This document shows, piece by piece, positions 1 to 12,600 of a stretch of DNA of 64,000 nt. Within the stretch, counting starts at the first letter, position 1. The number at the start of each line of letters is the position of its first letter. The notes under the pieces are model-generated. The model was not told the origin of the DNA. It did not search any database and worked only from the letters and a program-made list of their open reading frames with translations. Source of the stretch: Serinus canaria (lineage: Eukaryota > Chordata > Aves > Passeriformes > Fringillidae); the NCBI RefSeq assembly GCF_022539315.1, contig NC_066317.1:41386435-41450434 (forward strand). Direction: 5' to 3'. The translations under genes and the position numbers were made by a program.

Positions 1-3000
1 TCAAGACTTGACATCCAGAAGCATTCCTCATTTTCTGTTATGGACTGTCAAATAAGAAAGAAATGGGAATAGATGTCATTCATGCAAGGACACAATTTCT
101 CTTGATATTAAATCCTTTTGTTTCTGTTTAGTCTTAATTCTTAACCTGCATGTAAAGCAATTATTGTTACACCTATAGGTATGTTTTGACTACAAAGTTA
201 CAAGAGGGAGTGACAAAGACTTTTTTGAAGTTATAAGAGATCTACACTATATATTTGAAACAGCCAGTAATCCTTCTTACTCCTATAAGTATTAATAGTT
301 TTCTGTTGCATTTAAATTTTTCAAACCTTACATTCAACACATTGTGTCATGCTCTGAGAACAAAAGATTGATAAAGCACTAATGAGCAGTTTATTAAGAA
401 ATAATATTGGTGGACAGCATAAAGGATCTTGCAGGTATTACAGAACACACTTCCAATAAAATGCTGTCAACTCTTCACTATAGTGAGTTTAAAATAGCTG
501 ACATTGTAATATGACCTGCCATAATAGGTCTATTCCAAACGAATGGCTAAAGTAATAGAGATTGAAAATGGAGTAGTTGCCCAATCTCTGCAAGTATTAT
601 TTTTTTTGGCACTGGATGACATTTTGAAAAATGTTTGCATTTTGGAACTAAAATGACTTTTCTTGCCTGTAGCCAGCTGACTTGGCCCAGAGCTGATGGG
701 CAAAAGGGGCACTCAGGAAGTTATCTCATGGTGCTCTTACTGCAACATTGATGCAGAGGGAACTTGCAGTCCAATAAAAACAAATAACACATTACTTTTG
801 TGCATATTTGGACTGTGTGCAATTTGGTGTTTTACAAAGAGACTTGGCAGATTGTCATAAACAAACCAAAGACCAGTAACAACATGTTGCCTGAGTGTCT
901 CTTTTAGCTGAATTTAGTGTATGACAGAGATGCAAATCTCACTGTTCTTCACAAGCAAGAAGCTGTGAGAAGGGCACTTTAACATGACAGCTAAAGTGAA
1001 GGGACACAAGGAACTATTACAACTGCAATCTATCTGAATCATGAATGAAATTACAATTAGCTCTTGGGAAAATTGTTGACAAAACCTCTGCATCAGATGT
1101 GATAACTCATTAAAATCAAAGCCATTTGTCTTAACAAGCTTTTTTGGGAAAATTGCTTAGATACAGGATGGACCCACTCACTAAAACAAGAGAAAGAAGT
1201 CAGAAAAATCCATAACCCAGTGGCTAATAAGACAGCTCACAGACCAGATGAGCCAAATTTTCACTAGTGGGGCCATCACATGGAAATGGCATAAAGCAGT
1301 CTAAAGCTTTGAATCAACTGTGGTTAACTTTTATCTGTTTTTACAAAACATTGAAACAAAATATTTTCACAGCATTTAAAGAACTCTCATTCTAATGAAA
1401 GAAAAATAATATATATTATTTGAATGAAAAAGACATTTTCGTTAGGAAAAGGGGAAATGGAATTCTGTTCCAGTTAGGTATAAGAACTTTGTGGATTATA
1501 AATGTATTAATGAAATAAGTGGAAGGTATCATCAAATATAATTCTGTCTTAGGATTTTTCCAATGTGTTAAGTGGCAGAACACTGTGTCTTTGTGTCCTT
1601 ACCTAGAATGAGCATATAGGATGGCACAGTTCATCCTCCTAAAGTTCTAGAATTACCAAGGAATCATATGTCTGTATGAATTCTTTATGTAATTTTTTCA
1701 TGTTATGATGGATTTTGTTAAAGACAGTTGGCCAGTTGGAAAGATGGCCTCTATTCTCATTCTGAAAATTTATTTTGGATAAAAGGTCTCACAAAGCAGA
1801 GGAAAAAGGAGTGTATCTCCTAGGAATAACTGGAAAAGCCCAAAGTAATGCAAATTACCCACTGAACAATGCAGCTGGTTCTGCTTGAGCAAAACCTGGA
1901 AACTTGTGAGGAGTAGGGGTCTGTCTTCCAGTGGATGGATTTTATAGCCCCAGAGATGGCCGTAAGAATATTTTCCAAGGTGTTCAGGAGACTGAGCAGA
2001 GTTTTTCACACCCAGAGAATCACCATGCATTACATGGCAAGAGAGCTTGGAAAAAAGTTCTAATGATGCAAAAGGAGGGTTAAGCTTAAGAAGTAGAAAG
2101 CCTTTAGTGGGTTTTTAAAGAAAAAGTGGACAGATAATCAAATCAAATCACTTTTGAATAATAATTTTTGTTCTATTAATTACTAATATACTTAAGGAAA
2201 TCCCTATCCCCTTTAGAAGTGCTGATCATCCTATTCTCATACTTGACCAATTAACATAGCTCTTTTGATTGAAATATGTATTGCTCTAGATATTGATAGA
2301 TATCTAGACAGACAGATTGTTCTACGTCTCAATTACTTTAATAAAAGACTGCATTTACCCTTGGAAATCTTACTCCTCTCTCACTGTTAGCTATTTTACC
2401 TTCTTGGAGAAGCATTCCCTTTTCACTGTGCTCCCCCAGGTACTGTGTCTCCCATCTACCTCACGTTCCTGTGACTCCTGCAACCCAGACAGCAAATATT
2501 GCAGGGTTTTTCCACCCCAAGATGTCCTTGTCCTGATAAGCAATCCATGTGCTAAGGAGAAATGCTTTTTATTTGTCATATCGTGCATTTTTATATCAGC
2601 CAGGCAATCGCCTACCACTGAACTGACTCTGAATTCATCTGTTTACGTGGCACACAAACCTTCCAAAGTTAGGGTGTAGCTCTGTGAGATCTTCTTGCAG
2701 TGAAGATGAAGAATTATGTGACTCATTTTGGCAAACTTCACCCCCTGAACTGACTGCAGTACATCCTGGTAGACACTGTGAATTTCAAACAAGTGTGAAG
2801 CAAGATCAGAAAGTCTTCACATTTTTCAGGGCTTACTCAAAAGCAGTAGCACCTCTACTGTTCCAACATTTTCATATTCAAAAGAAACAGAGTTTTAACA
2901 TGTCTGAGCATCCACAAATCCTTCTCTGAATACAGTAGATAATTTTTACATGCAATAATAATAAATCTTCCTTATCTTTAAATAGTGTACCTTGTATAGC

Positions 3001-3689
3001 ATTCAATTTTCTGTATCGTTCTTTAGAAAAAATGCTGATATAAAATTGTTTCATATTGAAAATCTGTTTGCCCTGATGGTATCGATGCATTGCATAACCT
3101 TGAAAATACCTCCCATCAGTGCCATAGTATAATGTTTATTTGCACATTAAAAATCTGGTTTACAGTTTTTTCCTGGGTACATACTGCACATAAATAAAAT
3201 ATTCATTTAAATGTCACTAGACATATGTCTAAGACAGCAAGCATTCCAAAAGAGATAGTCAAAATGACATTATGATTACTTTAAAACAGCATCATAAACT
3301 GACATTACTGTGGCTAGAAAAGAATCATACAAGAAAATAAAGTTTCAATAAAATACACAATCATTATAAATCAAATTATATTGTCTTCTGTGGAAGTTGC
3401 TCTATTATTTGCTGTGCTCAATGGAGAAACAGTAAATAATGTGAAATCTAGGAGTAAACATGCAGTTTATTCTATATTCCATGATTAAAAAATATTAAAG
3501 CTCAGAAAAGGCTATATCCACCAGCTCTCTGTTATCTATACTTTTCTGCTCTTCAAGATGTATTCTCTTTCTCACCAAAACATATTGCAATATTTTCCAC
3601 TTTTCTATCCCATGCAAAATGCTCCTATGTCTTCTGATCAGGGTGGAACACTGCCCCAAGGCACATGTGCCCCTTCTTGTGTTGCCTGA
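1..3689. other. Gene-free AT-rich DNA
   Basis: I see no exon, RNA gene or recognisable transposon here. Open frames of up to about 120 codons (for example plus strand 2317-2679) have no family resemblance, no consistent splice sites and overlap frames on the other strand, so I treat them as chance. The sequence is AT-rich with scattered short A and T runs and looks like ordinary intergenic or intronic bird DNA. Confidence 0.7.
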
Positions 3690-4092
3690 GTCATTGCACC
3701 ACACTCTGTTCCTCAAAGTGAGTCAGAAGAACTTTTTCCATCTCTTCTTGTGAACCAACATCAAATTTCATGCTTCTGGAGTTACCCTGTGGACTGCAGC
3801 TCCCACCCTTTGTTCTGTCTTGCTGCCCATTGCCTCCCCTGCACGACCAGGTCACTCCATCAGGACAGAGCTTCTCTCCAGGCAGGACTGCTGTACTGTC
3901 ACCATGGGTCTCTCCAGGCAGGACTGCACTGCTGTCACTTTGGGAGCTCTCCAGGCAGGACTGCACTGCTGTCACCCTGGGAGCGGACTGAGCAGGGTCA
4001 CCACTTGTCAGTCGCAGCTCCAGTGTCTCCTGGCAAAGGGTTTTGAAGAAGGAGTAAAAAGGAAAACCAGGCAGCTCCTTCAGTGAGGATGT
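3690..4092. other. GC-richer block of unknown origin around a minisatellite
   Basis: About 400 bases stand out from the AT-rich background by higher GC content and overlapping open frames in several phases on both strands, which is what a GC-rich non-coding or decayed repeat segment gives. The core is a short tandem repeat (3872-3983). I do not recognise a transposon family. A run of 15 A (4167-4181) lies 75 bases downstream, but there is no AATAAA before it and no readable parent gene, so I do not call a processed pseudogene. Confidence 0.45.
3872..3983. repeat. Minisatellite, three units of 37-38 bp
   Basis: Three adjacent units run 3872-3908, 3909-3946 and 3947-3983. Each opens with CTCTCCAGGCAGGACTGC and closes with a variant of GTCAC followed by GGG. 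Units two and three are nearly identical, while the first lacks a few bases and differs at its end. A looser partial match may precede it at 3851-3871. Such GC-rich short tandem repeats are common in bird genomes and are often variable in copy number. Confidence 0.85.
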
Positions 4093-7000
4093 CTGGTGAC
4101 TGGGAAAGAAGTAATATCAAGGCAGGGGCACTGGAGAATGCAGTGCAGCAAAGGGAAAGTCTGGGGAAAAAAAAAAAAAAAGAGGGAGGAATATAAAGGG
4201 AATAGAAGGACAGGGAAAACAAAACCACAAGAATGAATACTGAGACACAAAAAAGCAGAATAAACCATTCTCTGGTGGGAAAAGATTGTCAGTGATTTCA
4301 TGTCACATCAAATGTAGATATTATTCCAGTATGCAAGAACCAATGACAAAATTTATTCGGTAGTATGTCACCTCTTTGTGCTTCTGTCACTTCAAAGAAC
4401 TAACCTGTAGGAATAGATAGCTGCACATCTTTCCTCGTCTGCTTGACAACATACCTTAAAAAAAGGAATGATCCTTTCCAGTTCCTCAAGATCAAAAATT
4501 TCATCTCCCTTCACAGAAGAGTGAAGTAGCCATCAGCAGCAACTGTGTTTCTCCTTCTGTTCTCCCCATTTGACTTTCTGGCTCATCCACAGTACCTGGT
4601 AGAGCGACAGAATATCCCAGATCCTGGGTGCACATCTGGTCTCCTGGAGGGGAACTTCTATCCTACTCCTGTCCACCCTGTCAGACTCTCACTCCAGCAG
4701 ACCCTTAAAGGTGCACTGTATCTATTGCATGGGTAGAAAATATCCAGACAACAGTAACCCTCAGAATTTTGAGTGTCTTTGTTTATTCTGTGTGTTTTAA
4801 TACTGTGTAAATCAAACTGAATTCCAGATTATTAAGGACATAAAGATGTAATATCCCTTCCCAGTACAGCAGTTCATCAGGCTAAGAGACAACCTCACAC
4901 ATAATCTCTGTATTACTGATAAAATATTGACACAAATGGATGGCATTACAAAATGGTCTAATCCTTTAAGAGGCTGAGTGCCCTGAGAGATGCACAGCAG
5001 ACTCCACTCCAAATGAAATTAGTGACCTTCTGAGACCGAGCACTTCACAGGACCAAATCCTTTAACTATGTTAATTCTTCCTACAAAAATTGTAATGAAA
5101 ACACCCTAACAACAAACCCTTCTCATTGTGCCAATGCAAATGAGTAACATGTTGGCAACAGCGCACACGTAGAAGTCTGTGAGGCAACAGAAACAAGGGG
5201 TGTAATTAAGGATAAATTGCTGTAAAGAAACAAAGGGTTACACTGCAAATTGCTTACTCTGTGGCCAGTCTTCTGAAATGAGCAGTACTACCCATGGGGG
5301 TGAATATTCACTAGTTCATCTGAAGCTGAGGATGTATGAGAAATTCTTTCCTAGAAGACCATACTCTTGCTGTTTCACTTCCAATGTCAAGCTTCTTGAA
5401 TCAATTCCAATGTCAAGCTTCTCTCCATGTTGTGCCAGCATATATATTTGTGTGGCTCCACAGTCACTTGGATTAACAAATTCATCTCTTTAGGGTGAAC
5501 AGAGAACCAAACATTTCATTTAGGGATAGATCCAGGGCCCTGGAACACCTCTTGTCATGGTTCACTATGTGAACAGCTGTTTTGGCACCAGTGAGAGGTT
5601 GGGAAGGACTGAAGTAATAGATCCTAAAATTTTGCAGTCAGCTTCAGATAAAATTGTTGAGAAATGCCAAAAATCCATTTCCATTGTCCACTCCTCCTTT
5701 TCTTGCACTGCCAAGCATACATCCTACTTCCGCCTTTGTGAGAACAGGTCCTTCTAGGGGTATGGTTAGATTACAATAGGGATAGGAGCCTAGCCAGGAC
5801 CTGTGCTTTGGCAGGAATCTGATAACACCTAGGAAAATGAGAGAAGGAGTGGAAGTTGAGAAATGTTTGCCATAGCAGTATGGATGCTCAATGTAAAACC
5901 ATGCACCCTGTATGGTTTTATAACTTGATTCAAAATAATTCCTTTGCATTCATCTTTAGCACAAAAATTGTTGCAGTATATTTCTGACAAGGAACTTCTC
6001 TTTCAGGAAATTAAAAGGAAATTTTATTCGTCTACTTCAAATTCTCCTAAGGGGTTGCTGTAAAAAATTCAAATTGTAATTAACAAAACATCAGGAAACA
6101 CATCTCCAGGTTTCAGCAATATGTGTTCCACAGCTGTGGGATAATAAATTGTTCACACTACTAACTGAAATATTCAATCCTTAAAATGGTGTTTATTACC
6201 AGGAGTTAATGTGCACAAAGTACTGTTTCTGTCACATAACACAGGTGTGAAACGTACCGTCCCAAGGCAGTACATAGCTCAGAGGTTTAGGAAAATATTC
6301 AGAAACTCATGAGGCATTTCTCTCAGCATGTTATCAGTAACTTGCAATTACTAAGAGGAAAAGGGACTTTCTAGAAAAATTTTAAGTCTGAAAACCAAAA
6401 CTAACAGTAGTATACCAGTCAGCAACAAAAAAAGCATTATAAGATTTCAGATCTTGAAGCTGTTTCTCATGGCAGCTCAGTATTAGAACTATCTTGGATT
6501 AAGAAATACACCTTCTGGCACATCCATAGGTCATTACATGCAGCATACTTTAGATGACAATGATTAGTGAACTTAAGATTCTAAAAATTCTTCAAGTCAA
6601 ACACACTGTCTTTTGATAATTCGTTATCTTACAGAGACAGCTCAAGGCTCAGTGCTTCCATTGGATAAAAATGTAACCCTTTGGCCTGAAAAATCCAGCT
6701 GTTGCTCAGATAAGTATGTCCTGTATACAAGGATAGTCTTTTGTTGTTACTGCTGATAAGGAGGCAGTGCCCTGGAGGATAGGCAAAGCATTGGAGAGCA
6801 AAATTCTGTTAAAGAAAAAAAAAAAAACAGCACATAAAAACCCCAAAACTTTTTTTCTTTTGAGCACTTTATTCTGCAGTTGCTCAGATCAAACACTCTC
6901 GCATCTTACCCTGAAGCATCTGGTTCTGGCTACTGTCAGGGATGGGGCACTGACTTACAGCAATTCTTAAAGAACTAATGGAATATCAAAAATTAGTGCT

Positions 7001-8735
7001 TTATGTGTGATATAACCTGAGAGACTATTTTAAACATTCAAGCATATCTACAGTTTCTACACCATCTGTTATATAAAAAGGACAAGCCTGAGAGAGACTT
7101 CGGCCTCTTTACAGAAGCAACAGGAGACTTCTGAAGGTCATATTACCCCTAATGCCTTCTCAGAGTTTCTCATAGCTTTGGTGGGATGATCTAAACTTCC
7201 AGGGTAAATTCAATGTCTTAAATTATCTTATAAATCTCCTATTATTGCCACAAATACGACCTCTAGTTTAATTATTTCAATATTACATGATAATTCTCTC
7301 AAAAGACTACATTAAAAAAATAAGAAAATAGAACAAGAAAAATCAAAAACATTGATCTTTGTACTACAGGTTATGAGTATGTCTCCAAAGTGAAGAGCTT
7401 TACTTTTTTGCAGGTAGTTATTCATGCTGGCTTTGGAATTAATGGACTGCACTTGTGGTCTCAGGATGCTCATATTTCCTGTAAAGATGATGACCACCTG
7501 CTATTGCACTCTACTGTAATACTCAACCTTCAACAAGTCCACATCTTTATTTAGCTACTTCAAGCACATCTCTGATGTGCTTGAGTGCACTCTGCTGTAT
7601 GACTTGATCCATCTGCCCTCTGCAGACCTGGAACAGCCTCACTAGGATCCAAGCACACCCTGCCTGAACTGGGCCTCACCCCTTTTTATTCTCAGCCATT
7701 TCCTCTGCCACACAGTCCTTTAACACCTCCTTTACACACAACTAGGGGCCAAGGCAGCCCACACATCTTTCAACTGGAGCTACAGCCTGCCAATAAATGG
7801 AGGGGAAGGGAGAGGAAGGCCTTTTCTCTGATTTGATTCATAATGATCTTCTGAAAACCTAATGAATGTCCTTCTGATCAATTTTCAGTTTGGAGTCTCA
7901 GCACCCAGTATCCCATTTGCCTGGACGGTTTACAGAGCTCTGCTCCCAACACCCTCTATAAAATCAATATTTTTTATTAAACACAAAAGATGGCTGCATT
8001 TGGGAAAGTGTCTAACAATTGTCTGCCTACTTGTAAAGCCAGAGATTTAAATGATCTGAAAGGCTACTTATTCAGCATATGCTGGAGCAGAGGATTATCC
8101 TGAATACATGTGTGGACAGACACTTGCACAGTCAATATCCACTCCTTAAAATCCTCAGATTATAGAATGAAGGTAGCATTTATATAAAATATTATTTTTG
8201 CTGGAAGATTTATATCCCACCTTTATTTACTGTTCTCTCTCAAACATGAATTTTTCTGTTCAACAAATGAAAATAATGTCACTTATTTCAGTGGTAGCTA
8301 TATACTCATCAAACCACAATTCAGTTTGAATAGAAACTTACAAATATTTTGTAATTTCAAATAATAATGACTAATTTTCCCAAGTAATTATAAAGCAAAT
8401 GTACTTGCTGAATGTGAAAGATACCATTCCTTGAGGGGGCCAGAAAACAGTCTTCAAAGATGAACACAGGCAGTAAATCTACCCTTTATTTGTGTTTTTA
8501 GCATAAGTGCATGTGGACTGCTAGACCCAACTTATTACTACAAGAGAAAGGAATGTAGTTGTTTCTGAGAAATAATTAAAGTAGTTTTGAACCAAATTTG
8601 AGAGGTACATTCAGTTTCAAAACCTCTTGAATTATTTCTCTGAGGAAAGATACTTTTTGGGGATCTTATTTTCTTTTAAAGATAATAGGTAAAGAATGAG
8701 GAATTGCATTTGATGTGATTCTGTTTGGGGAAAAA
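4093..8735. other. Gene-free region with short repeats
   Basis: No gene is seen. Contents worth noting: A15 at 4167-4181; an 18-base direct duplication (5379-5396 and 5405-5422, period 26); A13 at 6815-6827; and a GC-richer block at about 7570-7830 with an AATAAA at about 7791 on the plus strand. That block could be a decayed retroelement, but I cannot name a family. The region 4480-4740 is also slightly GC-richer, again without a recognised element. Confidence 0.6.
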
Positions 8736-8904
8736 TCATGGAATCAGAGAATCATAGAATGGCCAGGGTTGGAAGGGACCTTCAAGACCACCCAGTTCCA
8801 GCCCCACTTGCCTTGGAAAGGGGCACTTTCACTAGAACAGTTTGCTCAGAGCTCTGGCCAACCTGGCCTGGAACACTTCCAGGGATAAAACACTCACAAC
8901 TTAA
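8736..8904 (-). mobile_element. CR1 LINE, 3' end fragment
   Basis: Read on the plus strand, this begins with a degenerate AATCATAGAATGG-type octamer run followed by GGTTGGAAGGGACCTTCAAG, the reverse complement of the CR1 3' terminus. Avian CR1 ends in short ATTCTATG-like repeats rather than poly-A, so the element lies on the minus strand with its 3' end at 8736. The match continues through the segments equivalent to the CR1 3' untranslated region (CACTAGAACAG, CCTGGAACACTTCCAGGGA) and fades after about 8904. It is 5'-truncated to about 170 bp, as most bird CR1 copies are, and has no coding capacity. The A15 at 8926-8940 lies outside it. Confidence 0.93.
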
Positions 8905-9389
8905 ATGGGAAAATAAAAATTTATCAAAAAAAAAAAAAAACAGCAAAATACTGTAGCCATATCAAAGTCATCTGCTTATGATCAGGATATAAGAAAGAAA
9001 ATGTTAAATATATAGGCAGATATAATCATCCCTGATTTTGAAAAATATAGGAACACACATACGTGTTGTGAAAACTGTGGAACAAAATTACAGGGTATTT
9101 AAATCACATCTATAATCCTGGGATCCAGCCCTGGGGAAAAAAATATATCTCATTTAAAACACATTCTCAATACCACAATTCCATTGCTGTCTTACAGTCC
9201 CTTTGCCTCTGTGGAAAATGAACCTCCTGCATAACACTGGTATTCATGTTTTGCAGCTTGTGGGAAGGTGTGGCTCATGGCAAAGATGGAGCATCTCTGG
9301 CCTCTCCCAACTATTTCCTCCCTCCCCTCTCCACCCATCCCCACTCTAATGATAAAACTTGTTTGCTAGCAATATCAGCCTAAAAATGC
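8905..9389. other. Gene-free spacer with A15 and a pyrimidine-rich stretch
   Basis: A15 occupies 8926-8940. A C/T-rich stretch lies at about 9296-9345 on the plus strand. No gene or recognised element is seen. Confidence 0.6.
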
Positions 9390-9645
9390 TCAGGAAGAGA
9401 AACCCTTGCTGCTGGCTCTTGTACTCCAGCTCCAGACCTGGCTGAGTCTCTTCTTCAGCTCTGCTGCCATAGCTCTCAGTGCAGAGAATTGATGGATGAG
9501 ATGAGGGAGCTCATCCAGATTATTTTTGTTCCATTCATTGGTTTTAGCCTTGATTTGGACCTGTTTCCCATTTAGCTCATGCAACTGCCAAAACTTTGAT
9601 CTGTCAGCCTATCCAGTTTCCAGCTCATTGTAGAGCAAGGACAAT
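9390..9645 (-). pseudogene. Possible decayed coding fragment (coiled-coil-like), unidentified
   Basis: On the minus strand one frame stays open for about 80 codons except for a single TAG (plus-strand bases 9609-9611). The translation is rich in charged and amphipathic residues, including NKNNLDELPHLIHQFSALRA and then MAAELKKRLSQVW, which looks like a helical or coiled-coil segment rather than random AT-rich translation. A polypyrimidine stretch ending in TAG (about 9648-9665 read in reverse) could be a relic splice acceptor. I do not recognise the protein. It could be a fragment of a pseudogene, an old retroelement, or chance; the in-frame stop argues against a working exon. Confidence 0.25.
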
Positions 9646-12600
9646 GCTAAGTGGGAAAGAATGAAATGGAGAAAAACCTCCAAAAACCATTTCTGAAGAG
9701 AGAAAGTATCATAAGAATAGACCAATGAGTTAACTCTGTGTTGCCTTCTAGAGCTACGACTGACTCCTTAGGATGGAAGAGTGGATTGTAGAATTATTAA
9801 AAAACAGGTATTTTCTTTATGGCCTTGGAGAAATAACCAGGCAATCTAATTAAAATAAATCCCTGCTCTTTCTCTTCCTTTCCCTTCCCCTCAAAACCCA
9901 TCCTCAGAAACCTCCCAGTTGCAAATGAGCCTTTTAGGGAAACTTCCTTCCCCTTCAGCCCTTTTTGTTTGGAGTCAAGGCAAAAAAATGAGAATGAGCC
10001 TTTCACATCAAAAATGTCATCTCAGTAACTGCTGCTATCACCAAAACAAATCATTCTGATGTATTTCATGTGCTTTTCTTTTTGGAAAATAATTTCAGAT
10101 GAAAACATGATTCATACTACTTAAATAGGGCATATGGTTTAAAAAAAGAGCTTTTTCAGTTTTACTGAAGTCAAAAGGAGTCATGTACCATTGATTTTCT
10201 CGAAAGCAAGAAGCAATGAAAAGATATTCATAGCTTATGTTTTATTTTTGACATAAGAGGAAAAATACTGGTGCTGCAAATAGCTCTGAAAACACATGAG
10301 ATGTGAAAATATGCAATTAAATCTCTTTGAAGTGTCTGGCAATGACAATGAAACAACTTCTGCAGTAATATAAAATCTACCATAGGTCCTCCTGTGTTCT
10401 AAGACCCCTTGAAAAGCATTTAGCTATGTGAGCTGGGGAATCACAGCCTCACTGGATGTTGCACATCACCAGAATGGGCCTAGATTGTTTTAACAGACCT
10501 TAGAGTAATAATACTTAATAAATTTAATAGGTATAATTTTGAATTCAGAAAAATAGTCTGAATTATAAAGAGAAATTAAGATAATTATTAACTTGAAGCC
10601 AGCAACAATACATACTGATTAATATAGCATTTGTCATGCCTGCCCATCAAAAACAAGGGTTGTTGATTATGAGAGATAACAGGAAAGGAAACAGGTCTCC
10701 ATAAAAGATGAAGACACTCCCGAGTTAAGAGGTTCAGAATTTTTTTTTAAATGCATTAGAAAAACATCAAAAAAAAGACTCATAGAAAATAATAAATTTT
10801 GTTGTAATTTTATATTTTACAGTTGCAATTTTTCTAGTGAAGGTCACTTTACATTTTAGATTATTAATTTTATGTTTTGTTTTCAAAATAGGCACAATTT
10901 TATTTTGTTTTAACTCTAAAACACCAATTCCAGGATAAATCTATTTGTTAGCTTTTCTTTTAGGCAAGTATAGGTCAATGATATTACTTTTTAAATTCCA
11001 TCACAATAATACAAAACCTGAAAAACAGAATAAAACATATTTTTAAAATGCAAATTAATTCAAATTTCTGATGAAAATTACATATGAAGGTAACAAAACC
11101 AGATTCTTTAAGATTATTTACAAAAATACGATTATTTTTTATTTCACTTAGATTCAGTTTAATGTGAAAATATAGGTTTAAAAATGCTTTAATTCTTGCA
11201 GCTATGTACAAAAGACTACATGGAAATGTCTAAGAGGATATAAGTATGAAAGGTAATTCTTTTCCTTTTAATCTAGATCATCACAATGTGACATAACCAA
11301 TATTTTAAGTGCTCTTTGGCCTTAAAATATTATAGTCATTGCTTTCTGTCATCTTCAGTTTTTCTTATAATTATAGATTCCTAAAGGAAAAAATAGAAAT
11401 GGAAATTTGTACTTGCTATAGTCATTATCATTAAAAATTCAAAAGTGTTAGCAAATTCTTTACAGTTCCCAATTGTTTTGTATTCAGAATTCATGGAGAA
11501 AGATCAGCACAGGTGGCATTCACTGTATCTCTTGTTAATAATTGGCTTTTTGATCTATGACAACCAGACTTAAAGTGCTACAGCCGTCCATGAAGGCTGT
11601 GTTGAAACTGCAATGAAATGGTGTTACTATTGTGGCAACAGCATGAAAAATCTAGGGTCAGACCTGGAGGATCAGCTTTGATACATGAAATGAAATTAGG
11701 ACAGAGTCAAACAAATGCATTTTTTATGTGTAATTATCAATTTCATTTTGATATCTACTTTTGTCTACCCAGACAAGTAAATTCATGTGTTCATGCAGAA
11801 TGCACAGTTTCAGGAGCTAGACCTCAAACCTTTTTATCCTGTTGAACTTCTGCTGTGATGTTGCCCTGAGTCAGGGTGATATCAGAGAGATATCAGAGGA
11901 TCCCAAGCTGCCACCACTGTTGAGAATGTGCAATAATCTCTGCACATGAATAACAATTCTGCATCCAGGACAAGCTAGGCAGACTAGGAGTGACATAAAG
12001 GTCTGCCTGCTGTTCACGTCATAGTTTTGTGACTAGATGATTCCACTTCCCCTCCACTTGCCCCAGGGTCATACCTTTCTCCTGAAAGTCTTTACTCTCT
12101 CTCTGTTCATGCTGTTCAGACCTGCTGCTGCAGCTCCTGGTGAGAGCAGTCTGGGAAGGATATAGAGACAATAAAGCAGAAGCCTTTCTACTTCTTTGTG
12201 AAGCTGTCTTATGCCATCAGTATCAGATTTATGGGGAAGTAATAAATAAAAGGCAGAGGAGTTACCATTCTTTGTTGTGGAATTTAGAGGCACTCGTCTA
12301 GGAGAAAATAGCCCTGGTTTTTGATTTCTGAATTCAAGAACATGTTTGTTTTTATCTAGAGAATAATATAATTGCATGAAGCAGTCTGAGAATACAGTTG
12401 TTTGTTCTGGTTGAGATCTTTAATTGAAAGAAAAACCTAGGCACTGATTTTTTAGAAAGCCTTGTTTGAAAACCCATCAGTTCTTACTCTTAGTACATGA
12501 CTACAGCAGGGAGCTGCCCAAATAGCCAGACACATGAAAGAACACTTAGAGGCAACATAATTTCTGTATTGCCAAGAAACTTAAGTCTACTTCCTTCAGA

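Noticed and set aside
4167..4181. A15 after a GC-rich block, as if a processed pseudogene tail
   Set aside because: No AATAAA before it, no readable parent coding sequence and no target duplication.
7570..7830. GC-richer block with AATAAA as another LTR
   Set aside because: No TG...CA boundaries, no match to the other LTR copies and no TATA-like element at a suitable distance.
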